Part shown: positions 11,881 through 23,100 of the stretch, piece after piece
Layout: each line of letters opens with the position of its first letter
Position numbering within the stretch: position 1 is the stretch's first letter
From: Tragulus kanchil
Taxonomy: Eukaryota; Chordata; Mammalia; Artiodactyla; Tragulidae
Assembly (NCBI GenBank): GCA_022376925.1
Contig: JAIOJX010000031.1
Span: 142,184,854 to 142,248,853, forward strand
Direction: 5' to 3'
Length of the DNA: 64,000 nucleotides
Made by a program: the position numbers and the translations under genes
The notes under the pieces: model-generated
Databases searched by the model: none
Seen by the model: only the letters and a program-made list of their open reading frames with translations
What the model was told of the DNA's origin: nothing

Positions 11881-12001
11881 ATACGTATTGCTGTGCAATA
11901 AGGTCTTCAAAAACACAGAGGCTTGATTTATTAAATCCCACGATTCTATGGGCTACTTGGATGGTTCCTCTGCTTGTTTGCCTGGACTCACTCATGAGGC
12001 T
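11880..12001. mobile_element. ancient interspersed repeat, family uncertain
   Basis: 'ttgctgtgcaataaggtctt', then 'ccacgattctatgggctac' and 'ggactcactcatgaggc' resemble a widespread mammalian fossil repeat of the 'aacaaaccaccccaaaac / cactcatg' type. It recurs at 12968-13088 and 14056-14176 through stutters 4 and 5. Confidence 0.4.
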
Positions 12002-12777
12002 TAGAGTGGACCCGGGAAGTGTAAATTAGATCTTTGTTTTAATGTTTAGAATGATGAGATGCAAGACATGGCTCATGGTATAAAATTTGAAAACTACAAG
12101 GTGGTATAAAAAATGCAAAAAGTTTCCATATGATACTTTTCCACACATTATAATTTTTTTCACATATATGAAATATACTGTTCAATCAACTTCCTTTACT
12201 AGATTTTTCAAAAGCAAGTTTTCAATGCATTTGAAATTAAATGCACAAGTGTTTCTAACTGTGAATGGTGTGCTGGTATACCAGGTCTCAAAAATAATTA
12301 AAAATAAATAAATAAATAAATAATCTTTTATTTGTGGTATTTGCCAACTAATATGGTATAATTACTTCTGTCATGTATATTAAGATATCACCTGTCTAAT
12401 AACTATTAAAAGTTTTAATATTTACAAAATTCTGTATGAACATAATACTGCTGGTTGTGACTCCCTTTTCTCTATATATTCAGTATAAAGTAAGGTCTTA
12501 GTTTTTTTCTAGTAGTTATTCATTATTTTAGTACCTTGCATGCAAAATCCTTTAACAATAATTTTATATGCCTTTGATTATGGATTACCACTTTTAGGGT
12601 CTATTGCATGCTTATATTTATTCGCATCTATTTCTAGATTTTCTACTATTTTTTCATCCATCTGTTTCTCTTGCAGTTCTAGGCCATCTAATTTATTTTT
12701 GCCTTATAATCTACTGAGCTCTTTGAGGATAGTGATTATGTGTTTTTATCACTGTAACCCCTCGCTCAAAAGAGAGT

Positions 12778-14949
12778 TCTTCTATGTGGTAATTTCTCAG
12801 AAAATATGCCTTGTTGGTGTGTTGGTTCTTTTACTTCCTGGAAAGATAAGTCCTCCAAGGAAGCCCTGATTTTCAAAGGCATGAATTAAGCATTTACTAG
12901 GTCCAGATACTTAGTAACACTTCTCTAGAATTTTGTCCTTAAAAGAAGTCTTTGGACACATGCATCATATACGTATTGCTGTGCAATAAGGTCTTCAAAA
13001 ACACAGAGGCTTGATTTATTAAATCCCACGATTCTATGGGCTACTTGGATGGTTCCTCTGCTTGTTTGCCTGGACTCACTCATGAGGCTGTATGAAGTTG
13101 AAGGATCATAGTTTTCTCTCCTCTCTCATTCAGGTCTCTACTCGAATGCCCCTTTATCGGAAATCTTCCCTGATCACACAAGCAAGTCAGAGTCTCCCCT
13201 AACCCCCTCCCTGCAGATATCACTTGCCATTCACTCGCCCTGCTTTGTTTTTCCTCATCTTTGGTGGTTGTCACCCTCCAGAAGCCACCACCACAACTGG
13301 ATACTGCACTATTGCAAAAACTATGGCACCTCGTCCCACGATGACTTTTCTCTGAATCAAGACTTAACAGGAATTGTGTTGAACCCTGGTTGATGACTTT
13401 CATGAAGACACCAGATGCATGAAATTCAAAACAAAGTGAAAGTGAGTCCACATCTCTTTTGCACAGAGTCCTAGACTGGGTCTGTTTGAGCCGAGGCACA
13501 AGAGATGAGGTAAATAAGAGAAGGGCTATGTTTCGAGAAACCATAGATCCCTTCCAAATTCTGTCACTCACTCACTGTGATTCTGGGTTACTTCAGCCCT
13601 GTGTTTTTCTCAGAGGTGAATCAGAGATGATAACTTTACTCACTAACAACATGGTTGTGATCATTTAGCAACCTAACTGCGAAAGTGCTTAGCACAAGGA
13701 CTGGCCATATTGTGGATTTTCTCTTTCTCTCTGCGTATATGTGAAAGAGGCTGGAGCTGACAAAGGAGAGACCTAGCTGTTTTTCTTTCTGAAGGTAATT
13801 TATTGGACTATCCCAGGGATGTTTATTTTCTTAATTACAGGTCACGAGATTCAAGACCACGAGAGTGCTTCTATGTGGTAATTTCTCAGAAAATATGCCT
13901 TGTTGGTGTGTTGGTTCTTTTACTTCCTGGAAAGATAAGTCCTCCAAGGAAGCCCTGATTTTCAAAGGCATGAATTAAGCATTTACTAGGTCCAGATACT
14001 TAGTAACACTTCTCTAGAATTTTGTCCTTAAAAGAAGTCTTTGGACACATGCATCATATACGTATTGCTGTGCAATAAGGTCTTCAAAAACACAGAGGCT
14101 TGATTTATTAAATCCCACGATTCTATGGGCTACTTGGATGGTTCCTCTGCTTGTTTGCCTGGACTCACTCATGAGGCTGTATGAAGTTGAAGGATCATAG
14201 TTTTCTCTCCTCTCTCATTCAGGTCTCTACTCGAATGCCCCTTTATCGGAAATCTTCCCTGATCACACAAGCAAGTCAGAGTCTCCCCTAACCCCCTCCC
14301 TGCAGATATCACTTGCCATTCACTCGCCCTGCTTTGTTTTTCCTCATCTTTGGTGGTTGTCACCTCCAGAAGCCACCACCACAACTGGATACTGCACTAT
14401 TGCAAAAACTATGGCACCTCGTCCCACGATGACTTTTCTCTGAATCAAGACTTAACAGGAATTGTGTTGAACCCTGGTTGATGACTTTCATGAAGACACC
14501 AGATGCATGAAATTCAAAACAAAGTGAAAGTGAGTCCACATCTCGTTTGCACAGAGTCCTAGACTGGGTCTGTTTGAGCCGAGGCACAAGAGATGAGGTA
14601 AATAAGAGAAGGGCTATGTTTCGAGAAACCATAGATCCCTTCCAAATTCTGTCACTCACTCACTGTGATTCTGGGTTACTTCAGCCCTGTGTTTTTCTCA
14701 GAGGTGAATCAGAGATGATAACTTTACTCACTAACAACATGGTTGTGATCATTTAGCAACCTAACTGCGAAAGTGCTTAGCACAAGGACTGGCCATATTG
14801 TGGATTTTCTCTTTCTCTCTGCGTATATGTGAAAGAGGCTGGAGCTGACAAAGGAGAGACCTAGCTGTTTTTCTTTCTGAAGGTAATTTATTGGACTATC
14901 CCAGGGATGTTTATTTTCTTAATTACAGGTCACGAGATTCGAAGACCAC
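12778..14949 (+). repeat. stutter duplication 5 (12778-13860 and 13868-14949)
   Basis: Offset 1,088. It overlaps duplication 4, so the segment near 11690-12001 is present three times (11690, 12778, 13868). The copies differ by a few single bases, for example 'ctcttttgcac' at 13456 against 'ctcgtttgcac' at 14544. Confidence 0.93.
13560..13700 (+). mobile_element. MIR-like fragment
   Basis: 'tgtgattctgggttacttca', 'gagatgataactttactcac' and 'gtgcttagcacaaggactgg' follow the MIR order but are strongly diverged. Repeated at 14648-14790. Confidence 0.5.
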
Positions 14950-16054
14950 TAATGAAGGAGATGGTTGCTGGAGAGCCGAGGGGTTTCCCTGCTCCTTCCA
15001 AGTCTCTTAGATTTTTTTATAAAAAAGGTCCCCAGTAAATTTTATGACTGCAGTGTCAAAAGTCTTCTATCCAAATCGCTGTAAATATTCTAATGAAGTC
15101 TGGAAAGAAAGCCATTTGTAATGGCTTGGGGCAGAGTATTAAGATAGCCTGTTTCTCGTTAGTCAGTCATTAGAGAGATCTAACATGCATGGGAAATGGT
15201 TTCCTGTTGTAAGTGCTTTAAAACCAAGTTTTAGGAAACCCCGTTTCCTGCCGGCTCATTTGGAGACAGCAATCTGCCAACTGGTCAGACTTTTCAGATG
15301 GCCAAATGGTTGCCTCCTCAGCTGCAACTGAGTTCAGCTTCAGTATCATCCGCAAGTGGGCTTTGCATCTTGGAGGTCCCGGCAAGAAGTAGGCAGGTCC
15401 ACAGTGAAAGGCCATCTGGACTGGGCACGACTGGGGGCACTTTGCCTCTAGTTTTAAGTGCTTTAGAACTGCGTGATTCACAGCATGAATCAAAAACAGG
15501 AGACAAAACTTCCAGCCTCGAGCCTCAGTGTATGGGGTCTAGATCCAAGGGATGGAGCTCATGGGAAAATGGTGGACAAACCCCTTGGTTTGGGAGGGTT
15601 AGTGTGGCTGATACAAGAGGGAACATTTTTGACTACCTGATGTGTTGTGCATTAAAACGGGATTTTCTGAAATAAGGAAGTTCCAGAGACTTCAATTAGG
15701 ATGCAGATGAAAGTATTTGCTAATCAAATCCATTTGCTTCTTTTAGCGTGTGAGATGAGGGTCAATACTGTACATGGAAGCAGGAAATGAATAGATTGAG
15801 GAAGACTGCACATTTCCTCACCTCCAGCAGACACTCTGTGCAACAATTGCCCAAATACCCAAATCAAAAAGGGAAATCCTTAGCCCGGAATTTATCATGG
15901 TGGCTTTGCCCAGGAGAGGACCCCAAATATGCTCACCTTCTAGGCATATGCTGCCATTCTCTGAGAGAGCACAGCCAGTCATAAACATACGATATACACT
16001 TCCTAACTAGTTGTCAGAACAATGCAGTGAGAAGGTGCTTTTACTATCCTTTAT
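14950..16054. other. unique non-coding DNA
   Basis: No coding gene. 14990-15240 looks like a constrained non-coding block (AT-rich, 'cgctgtaaatattctaatga', 'agccatttgtaatggctt'). Overlapping frames on both strands at 15218-15675 have no domain and probably arise by chance in a GC-richer patch. Confidence 0.5.
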
Positions 16055-16258
16055 GGGCTTCCCTCGTGGCTCAGTGGTAAAGAGTCTGCCTGCCAATGCA
16101 GGAGATGGGAGTTCCATCCCTAGGTTGGGAAGATCCCCTGGAGAAGGAAGTGGCAAGCCACTTCAGTATGCTTGCCTGGGAAATCCCATGGACAGAGGGC
16201 CTGGTGGGTTACAGTCTATGAGGTCACAGTGAGTCAGACACAACTGATCGACTGAGCA
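16055..16258 (+). mobile_element. Bov-tA/Bov-A SINE
   Basis: Nearly complete: 'gggcttccctcgtggctcag' head, 'gcctgccaatgcaggagat', 'gggaagatcccctggagaag', 'ccatggacagagggcctgg' and the end 'gagtcagacacaactgatcg'. Confidence 0.93.
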
Positions 16259-16350
16259 ATATACTATGATAAATTCAGGGGAGTTGAATTTTTCACTCCT
16301 TGCTTCTCTTGCCATAGCCTCAGTTAGGGATAGAATTTATCCCTTGACTT

Positions 16351-16575
16351 GGGCTTGGCCACATCCTTGTGCTGTGATAAAGAATCTGCCTCTCAATGTA
16401 GGAGATGCAAGAGAAGTGAGTTCAGTCCTTGGTTCAGGAAGATCCCTTGGAGAAGGAAACAGCAACCCACTCCAGTATTCTTGCCTGGGGAATCCCATGG
16501 ACAGAGGAGCCTGCTGGGCTACCGTCCATGGGGTCACAAAGAGCTGTGCATGCCTGAGCAACTGAGCACACACAC
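16351..16575 (+). mobile_element. Bov-tA/Bov-A SINE
   Basis: The second Bov-A within 100 bases, with a decayed head. The body 'ggttcaggaagatcccttgg', 'cccactccagtattcttgcc' and the end 'actgagcacacacac' are clear. Confidence 0.9.
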
Positions 16576-16576
16576 T

Positions 16577-16909
16577 TCCTTGTTTTGGCCAAATACAGAC
16601 ATTGAAACTTCCAGTCTGCGCTTAGGTCTTTTAGAGGACACTCAGGTTTCCTCCTGCCTTTTTGCATTTCTGCCATCAGCTTAGGAAGAATCAGCTAGTC
16701 TGCTGGTCCCAGAAAGACACTGAGAGACACATGCAAAGAACAGAGGCACCTGTACTAACCCACAGACCATAGTGAGACACAAAGCCCCCACTGCTGACCC
16801 TCAGGCAACATGAGAATAAATAACTCCTGTTTGACACCCTGCATTTGGGGCTGTTTGTTACAGCACAAGAGCTCACAGATACATCTCCGTTTTACAAATA
16901 AAGTATGAC
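16577..16909. other. unique non-coding DNA with a MaLR-like 3' end
   Basis: 16820-16885 ('ggctgtttgttacagcacaa') resembles the 3' end of a MaLR LTR. Nothing else is recognised. Confidence 0.4.
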
Positions 16910-16990
16910 TCAGAGATCTTAGTAGTGATTTTGCCAAGGCATAGAACTTACAGCTGGTTGAGTCAAGAGTTAAACCTAGAGATATTTCAC
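16895..16990 (-). mobile_element. MIR fragment
   Basis: Antisense MIR signature: 'ttttgccaaggcatagaact', 'acagctggttgagtcaagag' and 'ttaaacctagag'. Most of it is repeated at 18078-18155. Confidence 0.6.
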
Positions 16991-19239
16991 TCCTAACTAT
17001 TAGGAAAACTGCACTTCCCAGAGACCCCTCTACAGATGGGCTAGCAATTTCCAGAAAATATCTCATGGTGTGATTTTTCTTTTAAGTACAACTTTAATTT
17101 TGTCTTTTTCACTGGGACAACGAAAGGGTAGGATTGATCTGCCAGCCAGGTTATTACAGGCAGGGAGAGGCAGAGGGACTTAGAGAATCCATCTCATCTG
17201 CGACCTTGAGACTTAATGATCTAACGTTACCCTTAACATATTTATCCCACACCTTGTCCTGTTTTCCATCTTCCCACGTAAGCTGATTTTGAGTGATGAG
17301 TACTTTGATTTTTAACAAGGGAAAAGTAATTTTTAAAAAATCTTCATGATTCAAGAAAACCAAAATTTAACAGTAGATCTCAGGTCCGTTGTTTAGGCAG
17401 TTGTGATGGAAGGTTTGGTCTGCCTAGAACACCTTACATCAAAATCTCTAGGTAGCCACTGGGGAGGAAGATGACTTCAAGATGGGATCAGAGATGGGAG
17501 AGTCTTGGTCAAAGTCTGCTTGTGAACTTGAAAGACTCACCCTCTCTCTGAACTTGAACTTCCCCAGTTGTCAGAGGAGAGGTTGGCAGGGAGACACAAC
17601 CCTGTCAACCCCATTTAGCTTTCTTGTGCTCTGATTCTCCCTCACAAAACAGGATGCCTCAGAGGACTGAGGCAGAACCGTATGTAACAGCTCAAATTCC
17701 CTTGCTTTCAGAACATCAGATCTGAACCTGTTATTTTCCTGATGGGCTCTGAACAACCCAAGATTTCATGTCACCAGGTAGAGCATAGATATAATTTGGA
17801 AAAAAGGAGATTTATAGGAAGTACAATAACAGTCCCCATTGTTTATTTTTTAAAATCTTATTTAAATAAAGATTGTGCATTTAAAGTTGCATTTGATTGA
17901 ACAACTGTCCCTTTTTTAAAATTTTCCCTGACAAAAGCTATGAATTATTAATTTCTGTCATTGTATTCACCGAACAAATGTAATTGCAAGTAAATGTCTG
18001 AAGTTAATGAAAAAAATTAAGAAAAAAAGATTTCTTTATACGAATTAATGAAACATTTCCACAAACCTCTTTGACATTCAGAGATCTTAGTAGTGATTTT
18101 GCCAAGGCATAGAACTTACAGCTGGTTGAGTCAAGAGTTAAACCTAGAGATATTTCACTCCTAACTATTAGGAAAACTGCACTTCCCAGAGACCCTCTAC
18201 AGATGGGCTAGCAATTCCCAGAAAATATCTCATGGTGTGATTTTTCTTTTAAGTACAACTTTAATTTTGTCTTTTTCACTGGGACAACGAAAGGGTAGGA
18301 TTGATCTGCCAGCCAGGTTATTACAGGCAGGGAGAGGCAGAGGGACTTAGAGAATCCATCTCATCTGCGACCTTGAGACTTAATGATCTAACGTTACCCT
18401 TAACATATTTATCCCACACCTTGTCCTGTTTTCCATCTTCCCACGTAAGCTGATTTTGAGTGATGAGTACTTTGATTTTTAACAAGGGAAAAGTAATTTT
18501 TAAAAAATCTTCATGATTCAAGAAAACCAAAATTTAACAGTAGATCTCAGGTCCGTTGTTTAGGCAGTTGTGATGGAAGGTTTGGTCTGCCTAGAACACC
18601 TTACATCAAAATCTCTAGGTAGCCACTGGGGAGGAAGATGACTTCAAGATGGGATCAGAGATGGGAGAGTCTTGGTCAAAGTCTGCTTGTGAACTTGAAA
18701 GACTCACCCTCTCTGAACCTGAACTTCCCCAGTTGTCAGAGGAGAGGTTGGCGGGGAGACACAACCCTGTCAACCCCATTTAGCTTTCTTGTGCTCTGAT
18801 TCTCCCTCACAAAACAGGATGCCTCAGAGGACTGAGGCAGAACCGTATGTAACAGCTCAAATTCCCTTGCTTTCAGAACATCAGATCTGAACCTGTTATT
18901 TTCCTGATGGGCTCTGAACAACCCAAGATTTCATGTCACCAGGTAGAGCATAGATATAATTTGGAAAAAAGGAGATTTATAGGAAGTACAATAACAGTCC
19001 CCATTGTTTATTTTTTAAAATCTTATTTAAATAAAGATTGTGCATTTAAAGTTGCATTTGATTGAACAACTGTCCCTTTTTTAAAATTTTCCCTGACAAA
19101 AGCTATGAATTATTAATTTCTGTCATTGTATTCACCGAACAAATGTAATTGCAAGTAAATGTCTGAAGTTAATGAAAAAAATTAAGAAAAAAAGATTTCT
19201 TTATACGAATTAATGAAACATTTCCACAAACCTCTTTGA
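16910..19239 (+). repeat. stutter duplication 6 (16910-18075 and 18079-19239)
   Basis: Offset about 1,167. Copy 1 runs through 'acaaacctctttga' and jumps to 'cattcagagatcttag'. Copy 2 passes the same point and continues 'aatcgtgattatg'. There are small differences: one C fewer at 18193, 'tttccag' against 'ttcccag', and a two-base loss in 'ctctctctga'. Confidence 0.93.
17815..18060. promoter_or_regulatory. candidate AT-rich enhancer-like block
   Basis: Unique, CpG-poor, AT-rich sequence with Sox-like motifs ('acaataacag', 'cattgtttatt'), homeodomain-like cores ('gaattattaattt') and long matched AT words, and no repeat signature. It resembles conserved non-coding elements near developmental genes. 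No conservation data were available. Duplicated at 18980-19225. Confidence 0.3.
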
Positions 19240-19514
19240 AATCGTGATTATGAAGCCTTGTGACATCTCTTTGGAGCTGCAAATCCAGAGCAAAGGGGGC
19301 TGAGCTCTACTCTTTCTTTGGCAGAAGGGATGAAAACATTTTATGAGGACTGTACCAGCTGTGGAAATGAACACACACAAGGATTCTAACCTTAACCCTC
19401 TCAGATATCTATTTTTGTGCTCGTTTGTTTTTTGTCCATTCTGAGCCATGGCTGGGAGATCACAACAGAATTCCATCATTCCATTGTCTTGACCAACGTC
19501 ATCACCACTCATAT

Positions 19515-19661
19515 ATTCAAAAATACATACTGGTTTATCTGGCTGCAGTAGGTCTTAGTTGCAGCATCATGTGGGATCTAGTTCCCTAACTAGGAATCGA
19601 ATCCCAGGCCTCCTGCATTGGGAGTGTTGAGTCTTGGCCACTGGACCGTGAAGGAAGTACC
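19515..19661 (-). mobile_element. CHR-type SINE fragment with target-site repeats
   Basis: Antisense head with 'ctaggaatcgaatcccaggc' (B-box region) and 'ttggccactggaccgtgaag'. The direct repeat 'caccactcatat' flanks it at 19503-19514 and 19662-19673, which marks a 5' truncated insertion. Confidence 0.8.
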
Positions 19662-20067
19662 ACCACTCATATTTTTATATTAATATGATGCAATGAAAAG
19701 TTCTACTTTCATTTCTTAAGGAGAAAAAAAAATACTAGGGTGAACAGGGATTGGATCTCTAAATTAGGCTGGCACTGAGCCTCAAGTCAGAGAACTGTAA
19801 TCGTTTCATGCTCTACCCCTCAAATATCCCATCTTTAGCAACACTCAGAGAGAACTAGAAATTGTCTCTCGATTCCATTAATTTCCAGCTTTTCTGAGAT
19901 AACCCCCTGCCTTCCACCCTCAAGTAACTTTATAATTTCAGTACAGTAGTAAAAACTGAGAATTCAACATTGGGATACGTGGGTCCTGTTTCAGAATCTG
20001 CCCTTTATTAGTTTTATAACCTGTGGCACAGGCAAGTCCCTACCTCATTTATCTATCTTTCTATGTA

Positions 20068-20245
20068 GAGCTTCTCTGGTGGCTCAGAAGTAAAGAATCT
20101 GCCTGCCAATGCAGGAGATGCAGATTTGATCCCTGGGTCAGGAAGATCCCCTGAAGAAGGAAGTGGCAATCCACTCCTGTATTCTTGAATTCCATGGGCA
20201 GAGGAGTCTGGAGGGCCACAGCCCATAGGGTCACAAAAGAGTCAC
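20068..20245 (+). mobile_element. Bov-A SINE
   Basis: 'gcttctctggtggctcagaa', 'gcctgccaatgcaggagatg' and 'gggtcaggaagatcccctga'. Its 3' part is shortened near 'gtattcttgaattcc'. Near-repeats 'atctatctttcta' and 'atctatttatttcta' may be the target site. Stutter copy at 21221-21398. Confidence 0.88.
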
Positions 20246-20371
20246 ATCTATTTATTTCTAAAAACATTATCTTGAGGTGTCAAGGCTATACTTATGACTG
20301 ATTAAGGTTTATGTATAGCTGTAAACAACAAAATTTTGTAAAAGTAAAATAAAAATAAACAAATAAAAATA

Positions 20372-20847
20372 TCTTTTTATTTATTTTTTCTTCTGACTGA
20401 GTTGCACTGCATGTGGGATCTTAATTCCTTGACCAGGGGTCAAATCCATGCCCCTAAAGTGGAATGGCAGACTCTTTTTTTTTTTTCTTAACATTTATTT
20501 ATTTATTTATTTTGGGGGGGTGGGGTGGTGAGGGGGGAGGGCGGCCAGGTCACTTCTATTGGTCTTTCATTTGTCTATTTTCATCCATCTTTGTTCTTTG
20601 GCCCTTGTGGGCCTCCCATCACAGTGGCCTCTGTTGTCACAGAGCACTGGCTCTGGGCGCATGTGCTCCAGAGCTCTGGCTCGGTATTTGGACACATGGG
20701 TCCAGCCGCTCTGTGGCACGTGGGATCTTCCCAGGCCAGGGATCGAACGGGCGCCCCTTGCACTGCAAGGCGGTGTCCTTACCCACTGGACCACCAAGGG
20801 AAGCCCGTGTCAGACTCTTAACTACTGAACCACCAAGGAACTCCCTA
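20372..20847 (-). mobile_element. CHR-type SINE split by a younger SINE
   Basis: Left part 20372-20476 ('gatcttaattccttgaccag', 'gggtcaaatccatgcccc') and right part 20811-20847 ('taactactgaaccaccaagg', 'aactccct') form one antisense CHR element. The SINE at 20477-20810 splits it, with target repeat 'cagactctt' on both sides. Copied at 21525-22000; the tail piece also appears at 23149-23181. Confidence 0.85.
20477..20810 (-). mobile_element. tRNA-headed SINE, (TAAA)n-tail family, copy 3
   Basis: Nested inside a CHR SINE, with the 9-base target repeat 'cagactctt' at 20468-20476 and 20811-20819. The TAAA tail appears as 'atttatttatttattt', and the B box survives with one change ('gatcgaacgg' on the plus strand). 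Hydrophobic frames of up to 144 codons across it are by-products. Confidence 0.92.
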
Positions 20848-21220
20848 GAGTCCTGTTTCAAAGTATGTGCCTTTTTCTCCTCATAGGACTAGTGTAAAAG
20901 CTAAGTGAAATTAAACGCATGGTCAACAATAAAATACACTGAGCCTCAAGTCAGAAACTGTAACGTTTCATCACCTCAATATCCCATCTTTAGCAACACT
21001 CAGAGAGAACTAGAAATTGTCTCGATTCCATTAATTTCCAGCTTTTCTGAGATAACCCCCTGCCTTCCACCCTCAAGTAACTTTATAATTTCAGTACAGT
21101 AGTAAAAACTGAGAATTCAACATTGGGATACGTGGGTCCTGTTTCAGAATCTGCCCTTTATTAGTTTTATAACCTGTGGCACAGGCAAGTCCCTACCTCA
21201 TTTATCTATCTTTCTATGTA

Positions 21221-21398
21221 GAGCTTCTCTGGTGGCTCAGAAGTAAAGAATCTGCCTGCCAATGCAGGAGATGCAGATTTGATCCCTGGGTCAGGAAGAT
21301 CCCCTGAAGAAGGAAGTGGCAATCCACTCCTGTATTCTTGAATTCCATGGGCAGAGGAGTCTGGAGGGCCACAGCCCATAGGGTCACAAAAGAGTCAC
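21221..21398 (+). mobile_element. Bov-A SINE, stutter copy
   Basis: Same as 20068-20245, carried by stutter 7. Confidence 0.85.
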
Positions 21399-21629
21399 AT
21401 CTATTTATTTCTAAAAACATTATCTTGAGGTGTCAAGGCTATACTTATGACTGATTAAGGTTTATGTATAGCTGTAAACAACAAAATTTTGTAAAAGTAA
21501 AATAAAAATAAACAAATAAAAATATCTTTTTATTTATTTTTTCTTCTGACTGAGTTGCACTGCATGTGGGATCTTAATTCCTTGACCAGGGGTCAAATCC
21601 ATGCCCCTAAAGTGGAATGGCAGACTCTT

Positions 21630-21963
21630 TTTTTTTTTTCTTAACATTTATTTATTTATTTATTTTGGGGGGGTGGGGTGGGGAGGGAGGAGGGCGGCCA
21701 GGTCACTTCTATTGGTCTTTCATTTGTCTATTTTCATCCATCTTTGTTCTTTGGCCCTTGTGGGCCTCCCATCACAGTGGCCTCTGTTGTCACAGAGCAC
21801 TGGCTCTGGGCGCATGTGCTCCAGAGCTCTGGCTCGGTATTTGGACACATGGGTCCAGCCGCTCTGTGGCACGTGGGATCTTCCCAGGCCAGGGATCGAA
21901 CGGGCGCCCCTTGCACTGCAAGGCGGTGTCCTTACCCACTGGACCACCAAGGGAAGCCCGTGT
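21630..21963 (-). mobile_element. same SINE, stutter copy of 20477-20810
   Basis: Same target repeats (21621-21629, 21964-21972). It differs in the G-rich tail: 'ggtggtgaggggggaggg' in the first copy and 'ggtggggagggaggaggg' here, the kind of low-complexity tract where sequencing errors concentrate. Confidence 0.9.
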
Positions 21964-22000
21964 CAGACTCTTAACTACTGAACCACCAAGGAACTCCCTA

Positions 22001-22650
22001 GAGTCCTGTTTCAAAGTATGTGCCTTTTTCTCCCTCATAGGACTAGTGTAAAAGCTAAGTGAAATTAAACGCATGGTCAACAATAAAATACAAATATTAA
22101 AAAAAACTGCTGCTTTAGTTTTCATTATTTATTTTTTCCTTTTGTCTCTGAGAAAACCCCAGCAGTGCCGTTCCGGGTCTTTTGCACCAGAATAGAAGCT
22201 ATAAATCAGTTGTCTGTGTTCCCCAGCCCTCAATCTGCCCCCAAATCCATTAAACTCCCTATATAGTTTTCCAGACTTTTCTTTCTCTCTGTGTTTTTCT
22301 TATTTTCCAGATGAGTGCATAGTATCTAGTCGACTCCAAGTGTTTGCAGATGGCAGAGGCACAAGAAGGAAAGGCCCTGACTGCCTGAGTGAGTATATGG
22401 AAGTGCATTCTCTAAGCACTCCATAGGACTACAGTACAAGCAACAAAGAAACCTCGACTGTGTTAAGCCACCGAGATGTGTGGCATTTTGCTGTCTCAGT
22501 GTGACTTATCTTGACTCATTCACCAGGGTGAGAGACCTAAGGGAAGCTTGGATAAAATCTACAGACCATATGTGTTAAAACTGAAGTGACTGAGACTGCG
22601 TCAAAATCATTTTTCTAGGCTGACCACCAACTTGTGTGATAGGAGGAGAG
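22001..22650. other. unique DNA with a MaLR-like 3' end
   Basis: 22380-22510 carries 'gtgttaagccaccgagatgt' and 'ggcattttgctgtctcagtg', similar to the 3' end of MLT1-type MaLR LTRs in sense orientation. The rest is unassigned. It recurs from about 23180. Confidence 0.5.
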
Positions 22651-23100
22651 GTTTCTGTTTGGAAAGTTCAGTTCCTGTGGGGTAACTGCTGAAGTTGTGC
22701 AGCGTCAATAGACATTGATTGGAAACCATGAAGCTGCTGCAGGCAACACAACCGATTCTGCTGCCCAGCCAGGCATGGGAGTGGAGAGGCTCTGGATGTG
22801 GTTTATGATTCTGAGATTTGCAGTGCAAGATCTTTTCTTTTCTCTCTAGTATTGCCAGAGCAGCATCAGTGACCAAATAGGGGCAAAGGAGAACCATATT
22901 TTGACTTTCTCTCTCTCTCTCTCTTCTCTCATGCACTCATCTTCCAGATCTGAGGACTTTTTAAACATAAAAAAGAGACTAACTGAAAAGGCATATTCCT
23001 ATAATTTGCCCAAATGTGCACATTATAGTCTCTGGATAACAGAGGCTGCAAATTACCCCCAGACCAACACACTATCCTTATTTAAGAAATCCTCTTAACT
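22651..23100. other. unique non-coding DNA, present three times
   Basis: Contains a (TC)n run near 22908-22927, which yields a repetitive RERERE frame on the minus strand. The segment reappears near 23830-24275 and 24994-25360. No gene signature. Confidence 0.5.

Larger units (their letters stand above)
10924..13088 (+). repeat. stutter duplication 4 (10924-12001 and 12024-13088)
   Basis: Offset 1,088. The region holds an AT-rich unique segment, a (TAAA)n run at 11213-11234 (again at 12301-12323) and a 109-codon frame with no recognisable domain (11452 and 12540). A filler of about 22 bases, 'ttagagtggacccgggaag' and onward, sits at the join. Confidence 0.93.
19775..22092 (+). repeat. stutter duplication 7 (19775-20937 and 20939-22092)
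   Basis: Offset about 1,153. Both nested SINEs and a Bov-A are carried twice. The head of copy 2 is error-rich: 'cagaaactgtaacgtttcat' replaces 'cagagaactgtaatcgtttc', and 'tctctcga' becomes 'tctcga'. Confidence 0.93.

Noticed and set aside
13080..13571. 163-codon antisense frame
   Set aside because: No domain. In the stutter copy one lost base splits it into two frames (14169-14384 and 14360-14659).
20464..20886. Hydrophobic 140-codon frame
   Set aside because: It is the antisense translation of the (TAAA)n-tail SINE. The same pattern appears at every copy of that SINE.
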